A program made the position numbers and the translations under genes. The notes under the pieces are model-generated. The model was not told the origin of the DNA and made no database searches. It worked only from the letters and a program-made list of their open reading frames with translations. This document shows positions 46,666 to 56,516 of a stretch of DNA of 64,000 nt, piece after piece. Position 1 is the first letter of the stretch. Each line of letters starts with the position of its first letter. Source of the DNA: Neoarius graeffei. Lineage: Eukaryota > Chordata > Actinopteri > Siluriformes > Ariidae. The DNA lies in the NCBI RefSeq assembly GCF_027579695.1, contig NC_083583.1:3124542-3188541 (forward strand). The letters run 5' to 3'.

Positions 46666-47380
46666 TATATTATTTGTTGGTATTAAAATATTTATGCCAT
46701 TTCCAGTCTGATATCTATAATATACTGTAAATAAAATAATAATCAACATTTTTCTTAAATCTGACTGTGATATCAGTGTAATTAGGGATGGGATTGAACG
46801 TGCCAAATTTGACGAATGACTTTGTGAATATTTTTGGCTTTTAAGACAAAAAAAAACTGTATTTTTTTTATTTTGGGAAAAACTGTTTTAAAAATGCATC
46901 AAGGTTTAACTGTGTTTCCGTTCAAGCTGGTGTTGTTTATCAGGGAAGGTTTATTAAGGGTGTGTGTGTCTATATATATATATATAATGAGACACAAGAT
47001 GTCTTGGAAAAAATGACAGAAATCTGTAAACAAGCGTTTCACGGACTTGTGACGTCATTATATCGAGTGGGCGGGGCCTACATCCTTCTTCATAGTTGGT
47101 AGGTTTCAGCTGATGGACAATTACAGTGAAATAAACAACTTCCTGTTGTGTTTCTCAGTAATCATTTTATCACTACAGTTTATAGTTTGAGATGAAATGT
47201 TCTAGATGTGGGTTTATTTTTCAACTTTAACTGTTACTGCAGGTGACATTTCACAAGTTGGACTACCAAAGGTTTAGAAATGTGGGTTTTTGGATGATTT
47301 CATGAAGAAGATCTGGCAACCCAGGTCTCAGTGGAGCCAGGGGGCGAATAACAGAGACAAACTGCGCACTAAATCACACA
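46666..47380. other. Non-coding upstream of exon 1b
   Basis: AT-rich intronic DNA with a TA tract near 46972-46986. No element recognised. Confidence 0.5.
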
Positions 47381-47562
47381 CCATCACTTTAAAATAGTCG
47401 GGGTTTTAAACTCAGCCTGGAGTGTGTGGGTTTGGGTGTAGTCTAGGAGACGCCGGTGAACTTCCGGTTTTTTGGTGCGTCTCTGGGTGCGCGTGAAGCG
47501 CCAACACCCAAGCTGAGATCCTCCACCCATCAGCTCCATCCTGAAGCTCTGTGATCAGCATC
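47381..47562 (+). promoter_or_regulatory. Candidate internal promoter and 5' UTR of the tropomyosin short isoform
   Basis: GC content rises just upstream of exon 1b. An ETS-type 'aacttccggtt' (about 47459-47469) is present. The element type fits the broadly active promoters of short tropomyosins. No TATA box is placed. This is inferred from position and composition. Confidence 0.4.
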
Positions 47563-47700
47563 ATGAGCCTGGCCGGAGTCCCGCACCTCCAGGCCGTGAA
47601 AAAGAAAATCCGGTCTCTGCAAGAGCTCACCGACCACACGGAGAACGAGTGCGCGAGACTTCAGGCCGAGCTCGAGACGGAGAGAGCAGCGCGCGCGTCG
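47563..47700 (+). CDS. tpm1: Tropomyosin exon 1b (short isoform start)
   Basis: ATG at 47563 and donor 'tcg|gtaagg' at 47701 give 46 residues, 'MSLAGVPHLQAVKKKIRSLQ' onward, ending 'LETERAARAS'. Vertebrate TPM1, TPM3 and TPM4 start their 247-248-residue non-muscle isoforms with such an exon ('LEAVRRKIRSLQEQAD' in TPM1). The 'KKIRSLQE' core favours tpm1. It splices to exon 3, which lies right of the window, so the intron is at least 16.3 kb. Confidence 0.85.
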
Positions 47701-48339
47701 GTAAGGCCGACAGCAAGCCGTTAATTCCGTTAAAGCGCGTCAGCTCTGAGTCTGCATGTAGGATAGTGTATAATAATAATAATAATACCTCACACACACA
47801 GGGAGCAGTGCAGTGATGCTGTAATGCACCGCAGCATGCACGGGTGTCGGGTCTGAGCATGAGGACCAAACAGGGGCGATTCTAGGATCTGACCTTTAGG
47901 GGTGCTCAGCCCCCAGTGCTGTCAGTGGCTCCTGGCTTCAACAACAGGCTTTCCATTTTTAGTCCAGATTTAAGATTTTTAGAATCGACACATTTTTAAA
48001 CAAAAGCTCGCCCAACAAGCTACAATATCTACCCATCCACAAGCACTGTCATGCAGATTTAAATGTTTTCACTAGATAAGACCTAGAGCGTTTGGTAAAA
48101 CTTGTATGATAGTAATGGTTAGGCTAATGGTAATGGCAGTGGCGGCTCCTGAATTTTTTTTCAGGGGGGGGGGGCAGTTTTCCCCCGTTATGTCTACACG
48201 GACCGTAAATGTCCACAGGACTGAAGTAAATTGACCTAGGTAGCAAATCAATTGGCCGAACTTGTTTTTGCCTGGTAAATTCAGATATCAATATAGACAA
48301 TATCTGTCCTCTCCACTAGGTGGTAACACTAAACAAGTT

Positions 48340-48713
48340 CATCTCATCTCATTATCTCTAGCCGCTTTATCCTTCTACAGGGTCGCAGGCAAGCTGGAGC
48401 CTATCCCAGCTGACTACGGGCGAAAGGCGGGGTACACCCTGGACAAGTCGCCAGGTCATCACACGGCTGACACATAGACACAGACAACCATTCACACTCA
48501 CATTCACACCTACGCTCAATTTAGAGTCACCAGTTAACCTAACCTGCATGTCTTTGGACTGTGGGGGAAACCGGAGCACCCGGAGGAAACCCACGCGGAC
48601 ACGGGGAGAACATGCAAACTCCACACAGAAAGGCCCTCGCCGGCCCCGGGGCTCGAACCCAGGACCTTCTTGCTGTGAGGCGACAGCGCTAACCACTACA
48701 CCACCGTGCCGCC
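48340..48713 (-). mobile_element. SINE with 11-bp target duplication
   Basis: The flanks 'ctaaacaagtt' at 48329-48339 and 48714-48724 are identical. Full-length, short-tail type. Confidence 0.92.
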
Positions 48714-49570
48714 CTAAACAAGTTAAAGGTGGCAAACTAAGGTAGCCTAGTAAACTAGACCCACCCGCCTAGCGGCCAAAAATATTTTTGCCTACGAGTG
48801 GCAAATATTCACATTTAGTCTGGCTTGCCAGGCTAAAACTAAGGAAGATTAATTGTGAAGCCTTCAAAGCAAAACATTTGGCATCACAATCAGTTAATAT
48901 TACATTACTCATTTATTTTCTCATATTATTCCAGTATTCTATAATAAGTAGACACAAATTCTTAATTATAAACATATTCTAATTTCTTCAATTCTAAAGA
49001 ATGCAATTAAAGTGGCAGGATATAAATCCAAAAGTGTTTATTTAAGTTTTGAAAAAGATGAAGAAAAGCATAACCATCAAACAAACACGTGCAGCTTAAT
49101 TATGTGGGGTTTTTTTATATGGAATTGCACCATTTTAACAACAAATAATTCTAAATAAATTCTGCATTTTTTTCCCCAAGAATTCCTCCAGAAAGCCATG
49201 CCTTAAAAGGAAATTTAAAGTATTACAAGCATGTCAATGAACACAAAAGGCTTTAGTTATTTAGCTATATACACACAAGGTTACACAAGGTTTTGTAGTC
49301 AGTGCAACTTGGCTTAACAAGTTGGAAAAAAGGTAAGGTGCTGCTGGCTCCAATGAACACATATACTGTACAATACATAAAAACTGAAAATATGCTTAAT
49401 TTACACCAAGTCAGAGAGAACTTGAGGCTACTGAAATATTCCAAGCATGGCAATGTTAAACTGCCATTGGTAAAACAAAAACATGGCAATGTTAAACTGC
49501 CATTGGTAAAACACACACACACAAAAACAACTTTTGCCTAGTAAATTCAAATATCAGATATCACTGTACC

Positions 49571-50048
49571 TGTTAGGGTTTTGCTGGGATTCGAACCTGG
49601 TTCGTTGGTGTGATAATCCAGCAAACCCCCGCTAGGCCACCAGGGGGATGACTCAAATGCAGAGGCGTGAGGCGGAAGTAGAAAAAGAATCAAAAGGTTT
49701 ATTTAAACTATATACACTATATACAGGGCAAAACAAAAGACAAAAAAAAACCAAAGAGTATAATCCAAAAGAAAAGCAAAGTGCAAAAATTCAAAAGCTA
49801 AGAAGATCAAAAAACACAGTACAAAGGAAACTGGAGATAAACATAACAGCACAAAGACTCCGTGACAAGAGGACTGAACTCAGGGGTATAAATAGACAAA
49901 CTAATTAAGGACACAGGTGAAGATAATTAGGCAATTAACACAAACACAAAACACAGGAACAGTGGCGGCCTCTAGAGGCCAAAATAAACACGACATGAAA
50001 AGGAAATAACAGCGGCCTCTAGAGGCCAAAACAGTCCTAGTCCTAACA
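49571..50048 (-). repeat. 3' LTR of the sushi-type element
   Basis: 478 bp, ends TG...CA on both strands. No difference from the other LTR was seen on direct comparison. A polyadenylation signal lies on the minus strand at 49698-49703. Confidence 0.95.
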
Positions 50049-50062
50049 GGACCCCCCCCTCT
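50049..50062 (-). other. Polypurine tract
   Basis: The minus strand reads 'agaggggggggtcc' immediately before the 3' LTR, the expected primer for plus-strand DNA synthesis. It overlaps the pol stop codon (50061-50063). Confidence 0.8.
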
Positions 50063-53000
50063 AGGAGCGTCTCCTGACGTTCCCAGGGCGATCCGGATGG
50101 GCCGAATGGAAGTCCCGACATAGTTCTTTATCAAGGACATCCCGAGCAGGAACCCAGCAGCGCTCCTCAGGACCATAGCCCTCCCAGTCCACCAGATATT
50201 GCAACCCGCCGCGGACCCGGCGGGAGTCAAGCAGGCGATTCACAGTGAACACAGTCTGCCCCTGGAAGATGCGGGGGGGTGGGGGGTTCCTAGGGGCAGG
50301 GGCATACGTAGACGTCAGTACGGGCCGTAACAGGGAAACATGGAAAGTGGGGTTGATCCTCAGAGTCCGGGGCAACTGGAGCCGGTAGGAGACAGGGTTC
50401 ACCCTGCGCACCACCTTGAAGGGGCCAGTGTAGCGAGGAGCAAGCTTGCGGTTCTCCACCCGCAGTGGAAGGTCCTTAGTGGACAGCCAAACACGCTGCC
50501 CAGGGCGGAAAGCGTGTGCAGGTCTTCTATGGCGGTTGGCCTGAGTCTGGTTGGTTCTGGAGGTCTGTATGAGGGTCTTCCTGACCTTGCTCCAGGTCTT
50601 GCGACACCGTCTCACATATTGGTTGACCGAGGGCACCCCCGCGTCCTCCTCCTGGTCCGGGAACAGAGGTGGCTGGAACCCGAATTGGCACTGGAATGGC
50701 GACAGCTTGGTGGCCGATGACTGCAGGGTGTTGTGGGCGTACTCCGCCCATGGCAGCCAGGTGCTCCACGATGTCGGGTTATCCATAGCCAGGCCTCGCA
50801 GGGTGGTTTCCAGGTCCTGGTTGAGCCTCTCCGTCTGACCATTGGACTGTGGGTGAAACCCAGAGGAGAGGCTGGCAGTGGCTCCGATGACCTTGCAGAA
50901 CCCGTGCCACACTCGGGAGGAGAACTGGGGCCCTCGGTCTGAGACGATGTCCTGTGGAAGACCAAAGACTCGGAAGACATGATTAAACAAAAGTTTCGCA
51001 GTTTCAAGAGCAGAGGGGAGTTTGCACAGTGGTATGAAGCGGCAGGCCTTGGAGAATCTGTCAACTAAGACCAAAATGACCGTGTTACCTTGTGACTCAG
51101 GGAGACCCGTGATAAAGTCGACTGCCACGTGGGACCAGGGACGCCGGGGAATGGTCAGAGGATGCAGGAGACCCTGGGGACGCTGTCGTGGGTTCTTGGT
51201 TCTGGTGCAAACCTCACAGGACAGGACAAATGACCTTACTTCCTTCTCCATGTTAGGCCACCAGAAGCGTCTTTTCAGGAAGTCCAGGGTCCTCCGAGCT
51301 CCCGGGTGGGCGGTGAGAGGGGAAGAGTGACCCCACTGGAGAACCTTGGCCCGGGCTTGATGTGGGACGTACAAGAGGCCTGGTGGCCCCGTCCCAGGAC
51401 CGGGGTCCTGGCGTTGGGCTCGTCGGACAGCCTCCTCAATACCCCAGCGGACAGGGGCCACAATCCGGGACACAGGGATAATAGGCCCGACTTCATTCTC
51501 CCTGTTAGTGGCAGAGAACAGTCTGGACAGTGCGTCAGGTTTGGTGTTCTTGGAGCCGGGGCGGTATGAGAGGGTGAAGTCAAACCGACTGAAAAACAGG
51601 GGCCACCTAGCCTGTCGAGGGTTCAGTCTCTTGGCTTGCTGGAGGTACTCCAGGTTCTTGTGGTCAGTCCAAACCAGGAATGGATGTTGTGCTCCCTCCA
51701 GCCAGTGCCTCCACTCCTCAAGGGCCAGTTTGACCGCTAGCAGTTCTCGATCCCCCACATCGTACCGGGACTCAGCAGGACTCAGGCGGTGGGAGAAGTA
51801 AGCGCAGGGGTGCAGCTTTCCTTCCGAACGTTGAGAGAGCACCGCGCCGACACCACTGTCCGAGGCGTCCACCTCCACGATGAATGGTTGGGAGGTGTCC
51901 GGGAGAACCAGAATGGGTGCCGTGCAGAAGCGGTCCTTGAGGTCTTTGAACGCCTTTTCTGCCTGAGGAGACCAGCCATAAGATCCACCTGTCCCTTTGG
52001 TGAGGTCAGACATGGGTGCTGCCACAGAACTGAAGTTCCTGATGAACTTGCGGTAGAAGTTAGCGAATCCTAAGAACCGCTGAACCTCCTTAACGGACTT
52101 GGGAGTAGGCCAATCCCGGACGGCCAGGGTCTTGGCAGGGTCCATTTGGAGTTGGCCTGTCCGTACAATAAATCCCAGAAAGGAGACCTCGGGAACATGA
52201 AATTCGCATTTCTGGGCCTTGGCGAACAGATTGTTCTGTAGCAGCCTCTGGAGAACCTGGCGGACATGGTGGCGGTGCTCCTGCACGGTCTTGGAAAAGA
52301 TAAGGATGTCGTCGAGGTAGACAAAAACGTATAGGTTAATCATGTCCCTTAAGACGTCGTTGATTAGGGCCTGAAAAACAGCTGGTGCGTTGGTGAGTCC
52401 GAAGGGCATCACCTGGTATTCGTAGTGCCCAGACGGGGTGTTAAAGGCAGTCTTCCACTCGTCTCCCTGTCGGATACGGATGAGGTGGTATGCGTTCCGT
52501 AGGTCCAACTTGGTGAAGACGGTGGCGCCTTGGAGCAGGTCGAAAGCTGTGGACATCAGCGGAAGGGGATATCGGTTGCGCACAGTGATCTTATTCAGGC
52601 CCCTGTAATCAATACATGGTCGGAGCCCCCCATCCTTCTTGCCGACAAAGAAGAAGCCGGCTCCAGCAGGTGAAGTGGAGGGTCGAATAAACCCAGAGAC
52701 CAGGGCATCTTTGAGGTATTCCTCCATGGCCTTGCGTTCTGGCTGAGAGAGTGAAAACAGTCTGCCACGAGGAGGGGTAGTCCCAGGGAGCAAGTCGATG
52801 GCACAGTCGTAGGCCCGGTGCGGAGGAAGAACGGCGGCCCTGCTCTTGCTGAATACCTCCTTGAGATCCCAGTACTCTGTGGGAACTTGAGATAACTCGG
52901 TGAGATCAGGGGGCTCGGCAGGAGACACAGGAGAGCTAGAGAGCAGACAAGAGGCATGGCATGCAGGGCCCCATTCCACAACCTGGCTTGTTACCCAGTC

Positions 53001-53456
53001 TATGCGAGGGTTGTGGCGAGTAAGCCAAGGAAGGCCTAGAATAACTGGGAACTCAGGTGAAGGAATCAGGTGCAGGGATATTTCTTCCTTGTGACCTTGA
53101 GACTGGAGGAAAACTGGAGAAGTAACTTGGGTGACTCTTCCATCACCTAACGCTTGGCCATCGAGGGCAGACACAGACAGTGGGACTTCAAGAGGTGCAG
53201 TCGGAATATTGATGCTTTGGGCGAAGTGAATATCCATAAAGTTCCCAGCCGCCCCTGAGTCTATCAAAGCTTGACAAGAGTGGACAGACTCACCCCAGGA
53301 GATGGAGACCGGGATGTAGATTCCTTGGCCAGGGAGTCCGGGAGAGAGGGTAGGCCCCGTCACAACCCTCCCTCGGCTGGACGGGGCAGTCCTTTTCCCA
53401 AGAGTTCGGGACATGATGCTCGGAAGTGACCAGGCTTGCCACAGTAGATGCAGCAC
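50061..53456 (-). CDS. pol: Pol polyprotein with integrase chromodomain
   Basis: 1131 open residues in the -1 frame to gag; it is probably made only by frameshifting, so the first 20 or so residues from the listed start are overlap sequence. Protease 'DSGA' lies at residues 66-69. RT has the catalytic 'YLDD' at about 380-383. RNase H has '[11 protein letters not shown]' at about 530-540 and 'TDHKNLEYL' near 597. Integrase has the zinc site H710, H717, C747, C750 and the catalytic D780, D840, E876 with 35-residue DDE spacing. The chromodomain (about 1075-1125) has '[18 protein letters not shown]'. No stop or frameshift is seen, so the enzyme set looks functional. The chromodomain places the element among chromoviruses; it probably tethers integrase to chromatin. 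Confidence 0.95.
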   Translation of the reverse strand: MLHLLWQAWSLPSIMSRTLGKRTAPSSRGRVVTGPTLSPGLPGQGIYIPVSISWGESVHSCQALIDSGAAGNFMDIHFAQSINIPTAPLEVPLSVSALDGQALGDGRVTQVTSPVFLQSQGHKEEISLHLIPSPEFPVILGLPWLTRHNPRIDWVTSQVVEWGPACHASCLLSSSPVSPAEPPDLTELSQVPTEYWDLKEVFSKSRAAVLPPHRAYDCAIDLLPGTTPPRGRLFSLSQPERKAMEEYLKDALVSGFIRPSTSPAGAGFFFVGKKDGGLRPCIDYRGLNKITVRNRYPLPLMSTAFDLLQGATVFTKLDLRNAYHLIRIRQGDEWKTAFNTPSGHYEYQVMPFGLTNAPAVFQALINDVLRDMINLYVFVYLDDILIFSKTVQEHRHHVRQVLQRLLQNNLFAKAQKCEFHVPEVSFLGFIVRTGQLQMDPAKTLAVRDWPTPKSVKEVQRFLGFANFYRKFIRNFSSVAAPMSDLTKGTGGSYGWSPQAEKAFKDLKDRFCTAPILVLPDTSQPFIVEVDASDSGVGAVLSQRSEGKLHPCAYFSHRLSPAESRYDVGDRELLAVKLALEEWRHWLEGAQHPFLVWTDHKNLEYLQQAKRLNPRQARWPLFFSRFDFTLSYRPGSKNTKPDALSRLFSATNRENEVGPIIPVSRIVAPVRWGIEEAVRRAQRQDPGPGTGPPGLLYVPHQARAKVLQWGHSSPLTAHPGARRTLDFLKRRFWWPNMEKEVRSFVLSCEVCTRTKNPRQRPQGLLHPLTIPRRPWSHVAVDFITGLPESQGNTVILVLVDRFSKACRFIPLCKLPSALETAKLLFNHVFRVFGLPQDIVSDRGPQFSSRVWHGFCKVIGATASLSSGFHPQSNGQTERLNQDLETTLRGLAMDNPTSWSTWLPWAEYAHNTLQSSATKLSPFQCQFGFQPPLFPDQEEDAGVPSVNQYVRRCRKTWSKVRKTLIQTSRTNQTQANRHRRPAHAFRPGQRVWLSTKDLPLRVENRKLAPRYTGPFKVVRRVNPVSYRLQLPRTLRINPTFHVSLLRPVLTSTYAPAPRNPPPPRIFQGQTVFTVNRLLDSRRVRGGLQYLVDWEGYGPEERCWVPARDVLDKELCRDFHSAHPDRPGNVRRRS

Positions 53457-54379
53457 TTGTCCCTCCTTCTGCGCTCCCTCTCAGATGCGGAGAGGCGAGT
53501 ACGACCCACTTGCATGGGTTCTGGACAGTCACTGAAGGAGGTAGACGGTCTCCAGGTAGAGGTAGGGAGGCTGGGGGGGCTCAAGGCTTGGTGGCGTTCT
53601 CTCATCCTGTTGTCCAGACGAATAGCATGTGAGATGAGGGTTTCGAGGTCACTTGGGCATCCAATAGAGGCCAGACCGTCCTTGATGGGGTCAGACAGAC
53701 CATGGTGGAAGGCTGACACCAGGGCAGTCTCGTTCCATCCACTTACTGCTGCGAGTGTTCGGAACGAGATGGCGTAATCTGCGATGCTTCCTCCTTGCCG
53801 GATGGACATGAGCTTTCGGGCTGCGTCGGTACTGATGTCTGCCTGATCGAAGACCCGAAGCATCTCTTCAGAAAACAGCTGGAAATCAAAGCACTCAGGT
53901 CCCTGTCTTTGCCAGATAGCAGTAGCCCAGGCTCGCGCCTTACCAGCTAATAAGGTGATCACAAAGGCAATCTTGCGGCGATCCGTAGTGTAGGTGGTAG
54001 GCTGAAGCTCAAAGGTGAGTTGACACTGGGTAAGGAACTCTCGGCACTCACTGTGCTTGCCGTCATACCTCTGTGGTGCAGGAAGGCTGGGTTCGCGAGG
54101 TGAAGAAGGCAGCATTGCAGGAGGCACTGGAGCAGGAGTGGGAGCTGGATCAGGAGCAGGAACTGGATCAGGAGCAGGAGATGCAGGCAGAGATGTCAGC
54201 TGTGCCAGGGTTTTCCCAATTTGCTGAAGCAGTTCCTCGTGGCGAGCGAGGGCCTCACGTTGGCTGGTGAGCGTACGTCCATGAGCGTCCATGGTCGCTC
54301 CGAAGCGTGTCAAAGCTGCCATAATTCCCTGAAGGTTGGCCGGGTAGACAGTTGAAGCAGCCTCTGCTGAGTCGGTCAT
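53360..54379 (-). CDS. gag: Gag
   Basis: 339 residues. The ATG at 54379 lies 13 nt after the 5' LTR. A Pro/Ala-rich linker at about residues 65-95 is followed by a capsid-like region ('[17 protein letters not shown]', '[14 protein letters not shown]', '[16 protein letters not shown]') and a CCHC zinc knuckle near the end ('[14 protein letters not shown]') for RNA packaging. The stop is at 53360-53362, downstream of the slippery heptamer. The capsid family is the one from which mammalian RTL/PEG10 genes derive, as established in the literature. Confidence 0.95.
   Translation of the reverse strand: MTDSAEAASTVYPANLQGIMAALTRFGATMDAHGRTLTSQREALARHEELLQQIGKTLAQLTSLPASPAPDPVPAPDPAPTPAPVPPAMLPSSPREPSLPAPQRYDGKHSECREFLTQCQLTFELQPTTYTTDRRKIAFVITLLAGKARAWATAIWQRQGPECFDFQLFSEEMLRVFDQADISTDAARKLMSIRQGGSIADYAISFRTLAAVSGWNETALVSAFHHGLSDPIKDGLASIGCPSDLETLISHAIRLDNRMRERHQALSPPSLPTSTWRPSTSFSDCPEPMQVGRTRLSASERERRRRDKCCIYCGKPGHFRASCPELLGKGLPRPAEGGL
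53393..53399 (-). promoter_or_regulatory. Candidate -1 frameshift heptamer G GGA AAA
   Basis: In the gag frame the codons read ttg gga aaa, so the heptamer fits X XXY YYZ. It lies about 30 nt before the gag stop, and a -1 slip enters the pol frame directly. A GC-rich stretch follows within a few bases and could provide the stimulatory structure. Confidence 0.7.
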
Positions 54380-54380
54380 G

Positions 54381-54391
54381 ACGGAGTCTTT
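54381..54391 (-). other. Self-priming type primer-binding site
   Basis: The minus strand reads 'aaagactccgt' one base after the 5' LTR. It is an exact 11-nt complement of 'acggagtcttt' inside the LTR (54685 to 54675, minus strand), the likely 5' end of the transcript. Tf1/sushi elements prime from their own RNA 5' end. Confidence 0.75.
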
Positions 54392-54392
54392 C

Positions 54393-54870
54393 TGTTAGGG
54401 TTTTGCTGGGATTCGAACCTGGTTCGTTGGTGTGATAATCCAGCAAACCCCCGCTAGGCCACCAGGGGGATGACTCAAATGCAGAGGCGTGAGGCGGAAG
54501 TAGAAAAAGAATCAAAAGGTTTATTTAAACTATATACACTATATACAGGGCAAAACAAAAGACAAAAAAAAACCAAAGAGTATAATCCAAAAGAAAAGCA
54601 AAGTGCAAAAATTCAAAAGCTAAGAAGATCAAAAAACACAGTACAAAGGAAACTGGAGATAAACATAACAGCACAAAGACTCCGTGACAAGAGGACTGAA
54701 CTCAGGGGTATAAATAGACAAACTAATTAAGGACACAGGTGAAGATAATTAGGCAATTAACACAAACACAAAACACAGGAACAGTGGCGGCCTCTAGAGG
54801 CCAAAATAAACACGACATGAAAAGGAAATAACAGCGGCCTCTAGAGGCCAAAACAGTCCTAGTCCTAACA
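54393..54870 (-). repeat. 5' LTR of the sushi-type element
   Basis: 478 bp, reading identical to the other LTR. On the minus strand it has a TATA-like 'tatttata' (54716-54709), a candidate start site about 31 nt later at 54685, a polyadenylation signal at 54525-54520, and a tRNA-like module near its end. Confidence 0.95.
54405..54467 (-). promoter_or_regulatory. tRNA-like module with A and B boxes at the LTR end
   Basis: The minus strand carries 'tggcctagcggg' (54461-54450), matching the pol III box A consensus, and 'ggttcgaatcc' (54419-54409), a perfect box B, 30 nt apart. 'tttgctgg' and 'ccagcaaa' could pair around it. The same boxes are kept in the other LTR and in the solo LTR at 29719-30204. 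Confidence 0.65.
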
Positions 54871-54875
54871 GTACC

Positions 54876-55163
54876 GTCTGCTGTGCTACTTCCAGGGTGG
54901 AAGAGAACGCAAGGGTAGCAAAAAAGAGCACTGACTACATCACAGCCAGCTAGCCAAGTTTTCCGGTGGTACCAGTTCTTGTTAAAACCTCTTGAGTAGG
55001 TCTTCTCCCCCTTCGTAGACACTTGCTTGATGTTTAAATTCGGTCTAGGAGGTCCTAGCTGTTTGATTGCCGTTTTCTCCTCATTGGTACAACGACTAAA
55101 GGGAACTTCTTTCAGAGACGCTATCGTATTGTTGCACTCAACACTCGCTGCCATCTTCTTCAT
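54876..55163 (-). pseudogene. hAT transposase N-terminal part, cut by the gypsy insertion
   Basis: From the ATG at 55163 the frame reads 'MKKMAASVECNN' and then a TTF-type zinc-finger region ('GPPRPNLNIKQVS', 'NWYHRKTWLAGC', 'ALFCYPCVLF'). The sushi-type element is inserted right after 'GSSTADG'. On the other side of it the frame meets a stop within a few codons, so even before the insertion only this N-terminal piece remained. Confidence 0.75.
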
Positions 55164-55566
55164 AGAATGTTCACACATTTCCCGCGCAAGTTGCGTTTTC
55201 CAGCCCAAAATTATGTTCAAAACCCGCCAAAATGCACTTAAAACCAATCTGGCAACATTTGCGCGGCGCAACAGGCGTATGACGTAAGCACTCTGCTTGT
55301 GCGAGCACATAAAACCTAATAGAAAATGCATTGGGAGCATGATTTAAAAAAAAAAACGTACGTACCATTAGTGTCAATGGGAGATTTGGGGGCAAATCTG
55401 AACCTGACAGAAATCGCCCCAAAAGGGCGTGGCTACACCAGGCGCGACCTTAGCCTGATTGGACAATGACATTACTGTTGGTAGTAGGCGTAGATAAAAG
55501 AAAAAAATCTCCCTCCCTGTTTGGGAGTGCGTCGCCCAAATCGCCCCTATTAATGAGCCGCCAGTG

Positions 55567-55710
55567 GGTAATGGGTGTATGATAGTAATGGTTAGGCTAA
55601 TGGTAATGGGTGTATGATAGTAATGGTTAGGCTAATGGTAATGGGTGTATGATAGTAATGGTTAGGCTAATGGTAATGGGTGTATGATAGTAATGGTTAC
55701 GAAGGCATCA
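55567..55710 (+). repeat. 35-bp minisatellite
   Basis: Repeats of 'tgtatgatagtaatggttag' plus 'gctaatggtaatggg', about 3.5 copies here. A further copy sits left of the second hAT (about 48100-48136), so that hAT inserted into the array. Confidence 0.88.
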
Positions 55711-56067
55711 TCATTCTCCAAAAGTGAATTAATAGGCTTATTATAAACTGACAAGGCTAGTCATGTCAAAGTAAGAGTAATAGGCCTACTGCATGAGAAA
55801 ACATTGTGTCAGTTTCTGGGTGTTAATGCTCTGGTGAAATGTGGTGGTGGTAAAGTGGTAAGGAAAAACTTGACCCAAGGACCACTAGGCTCTTTGTCTT
55901 AGTTGTTAGTTGTAGTTGGTTCACTGTAAGTCAACCTATACTCATACAAAAACTCAAATGCAATAATTCCTCTGAAGCAGGTGGGGGAAATTTACCATTG
56001 CATATCCTCATTATTCAATTATATGACCAAAACACCTTTCGTCTAAGAGAACTACCTTTAATCATTA

Positions 56068-56105
56068 AAGCACCCCTAAAAAAAATAGCCTAAAATCGCC
56101 ACTGC
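56068..56105. other. Extra hAT right end inside the outer hAT
   Basis: 'gcacccctaa' and 'tagcctaaaatcgccactg' repeat the right terminus seen at 60711-60749 in the same orientation. No matching second left end or duplication of the flanking 'ctttaatg' is found. Confidence 0.75.
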
Positions 56106-56516
56106 TTTAATGGTATGCCGAACTCACATAGCTTATACAATCACTTATATTTTTACAGTCATCTTATATTTTGCAAAACATGTAATAAAGCCAGACAGGT
56201 CAATGAATATATGCCTAATAAATGAGAAAGAAAGTCAAAAATACTGGTCCATCTCAAACCAAAATCTCCCCTATTCTTTTTGCATACAACTTACAACATC
56301 TTTAACTTTGGGAGAAAAAAAAAGTGAATTGTGTTGCCTCACCTTAAGGGTGGCATATCTATTAACCACTTATTCTTCACACTCTAAAACAGACACTGAA
56401 TCATGATGTCAAAGATAATAATAATAATAATAATAATACAATATCTGTTTTTAACCTTGATTAATACCACACCAAAACCTAACCTCTCTTCTGGCTTACT
56501 AAGCAGATCATCCCCT

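Larger units (their letters stand above)
49571..54870 (-). mobile_element. Complete Ty3/gypsy chromovirus (Tf1/sushi type)
   Basis: Two 478-bp LTRs (49571-50048, 54393-54870) read identical. The 5-bp duplication 'gtacc' flanks the element (49566-49570, 54871-54875). Gag and pol are open, with a -1 frameshift heptamer in their overlap. The primer site matches a sequence inside its own LTR, and a G-rich polypurine tract precedes the 3' LTR. Order: gag, protease, RT, RNase H, integrase, chromodomain. It inserted within the N-terminal exon of the second hAT. Identical LTRs imply a very recent insertion. Confidence 0.96.
48137..55566 (-). mobile_element. Second hAT, inserted in the outer hAT
   Basis: The ends 'cagtggcggctc' and 'gagccgccagtg' are inverted with one mismatch. 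The 8-bp 'ggtaatgg' flanks at 48129-48136 and 55567-55574 are identical. About 1.7 kb remains when the SINE (48340-48713) and gypsy (49571-54870) are removed. It carries an N-terminal transposase piece only. A 36-bp direct duplication ('catggcaatgttaaactgcc') lies at about 49446-49513. Confidence 0.88.

Noticed and set aside
49648..49908. 86-residue ORF repeated exactly at 54470-54730 and partly at 29796
   Set aside because: It lies inside the LTRs on the antisense strand; the identity only reflects identical LTRs.
50340..51330. Several plus-strand ORFs over 80 residues across 50.3-54.3 kb
   Set aside because: Shadows of the intact gag and pol frames on the other strand.
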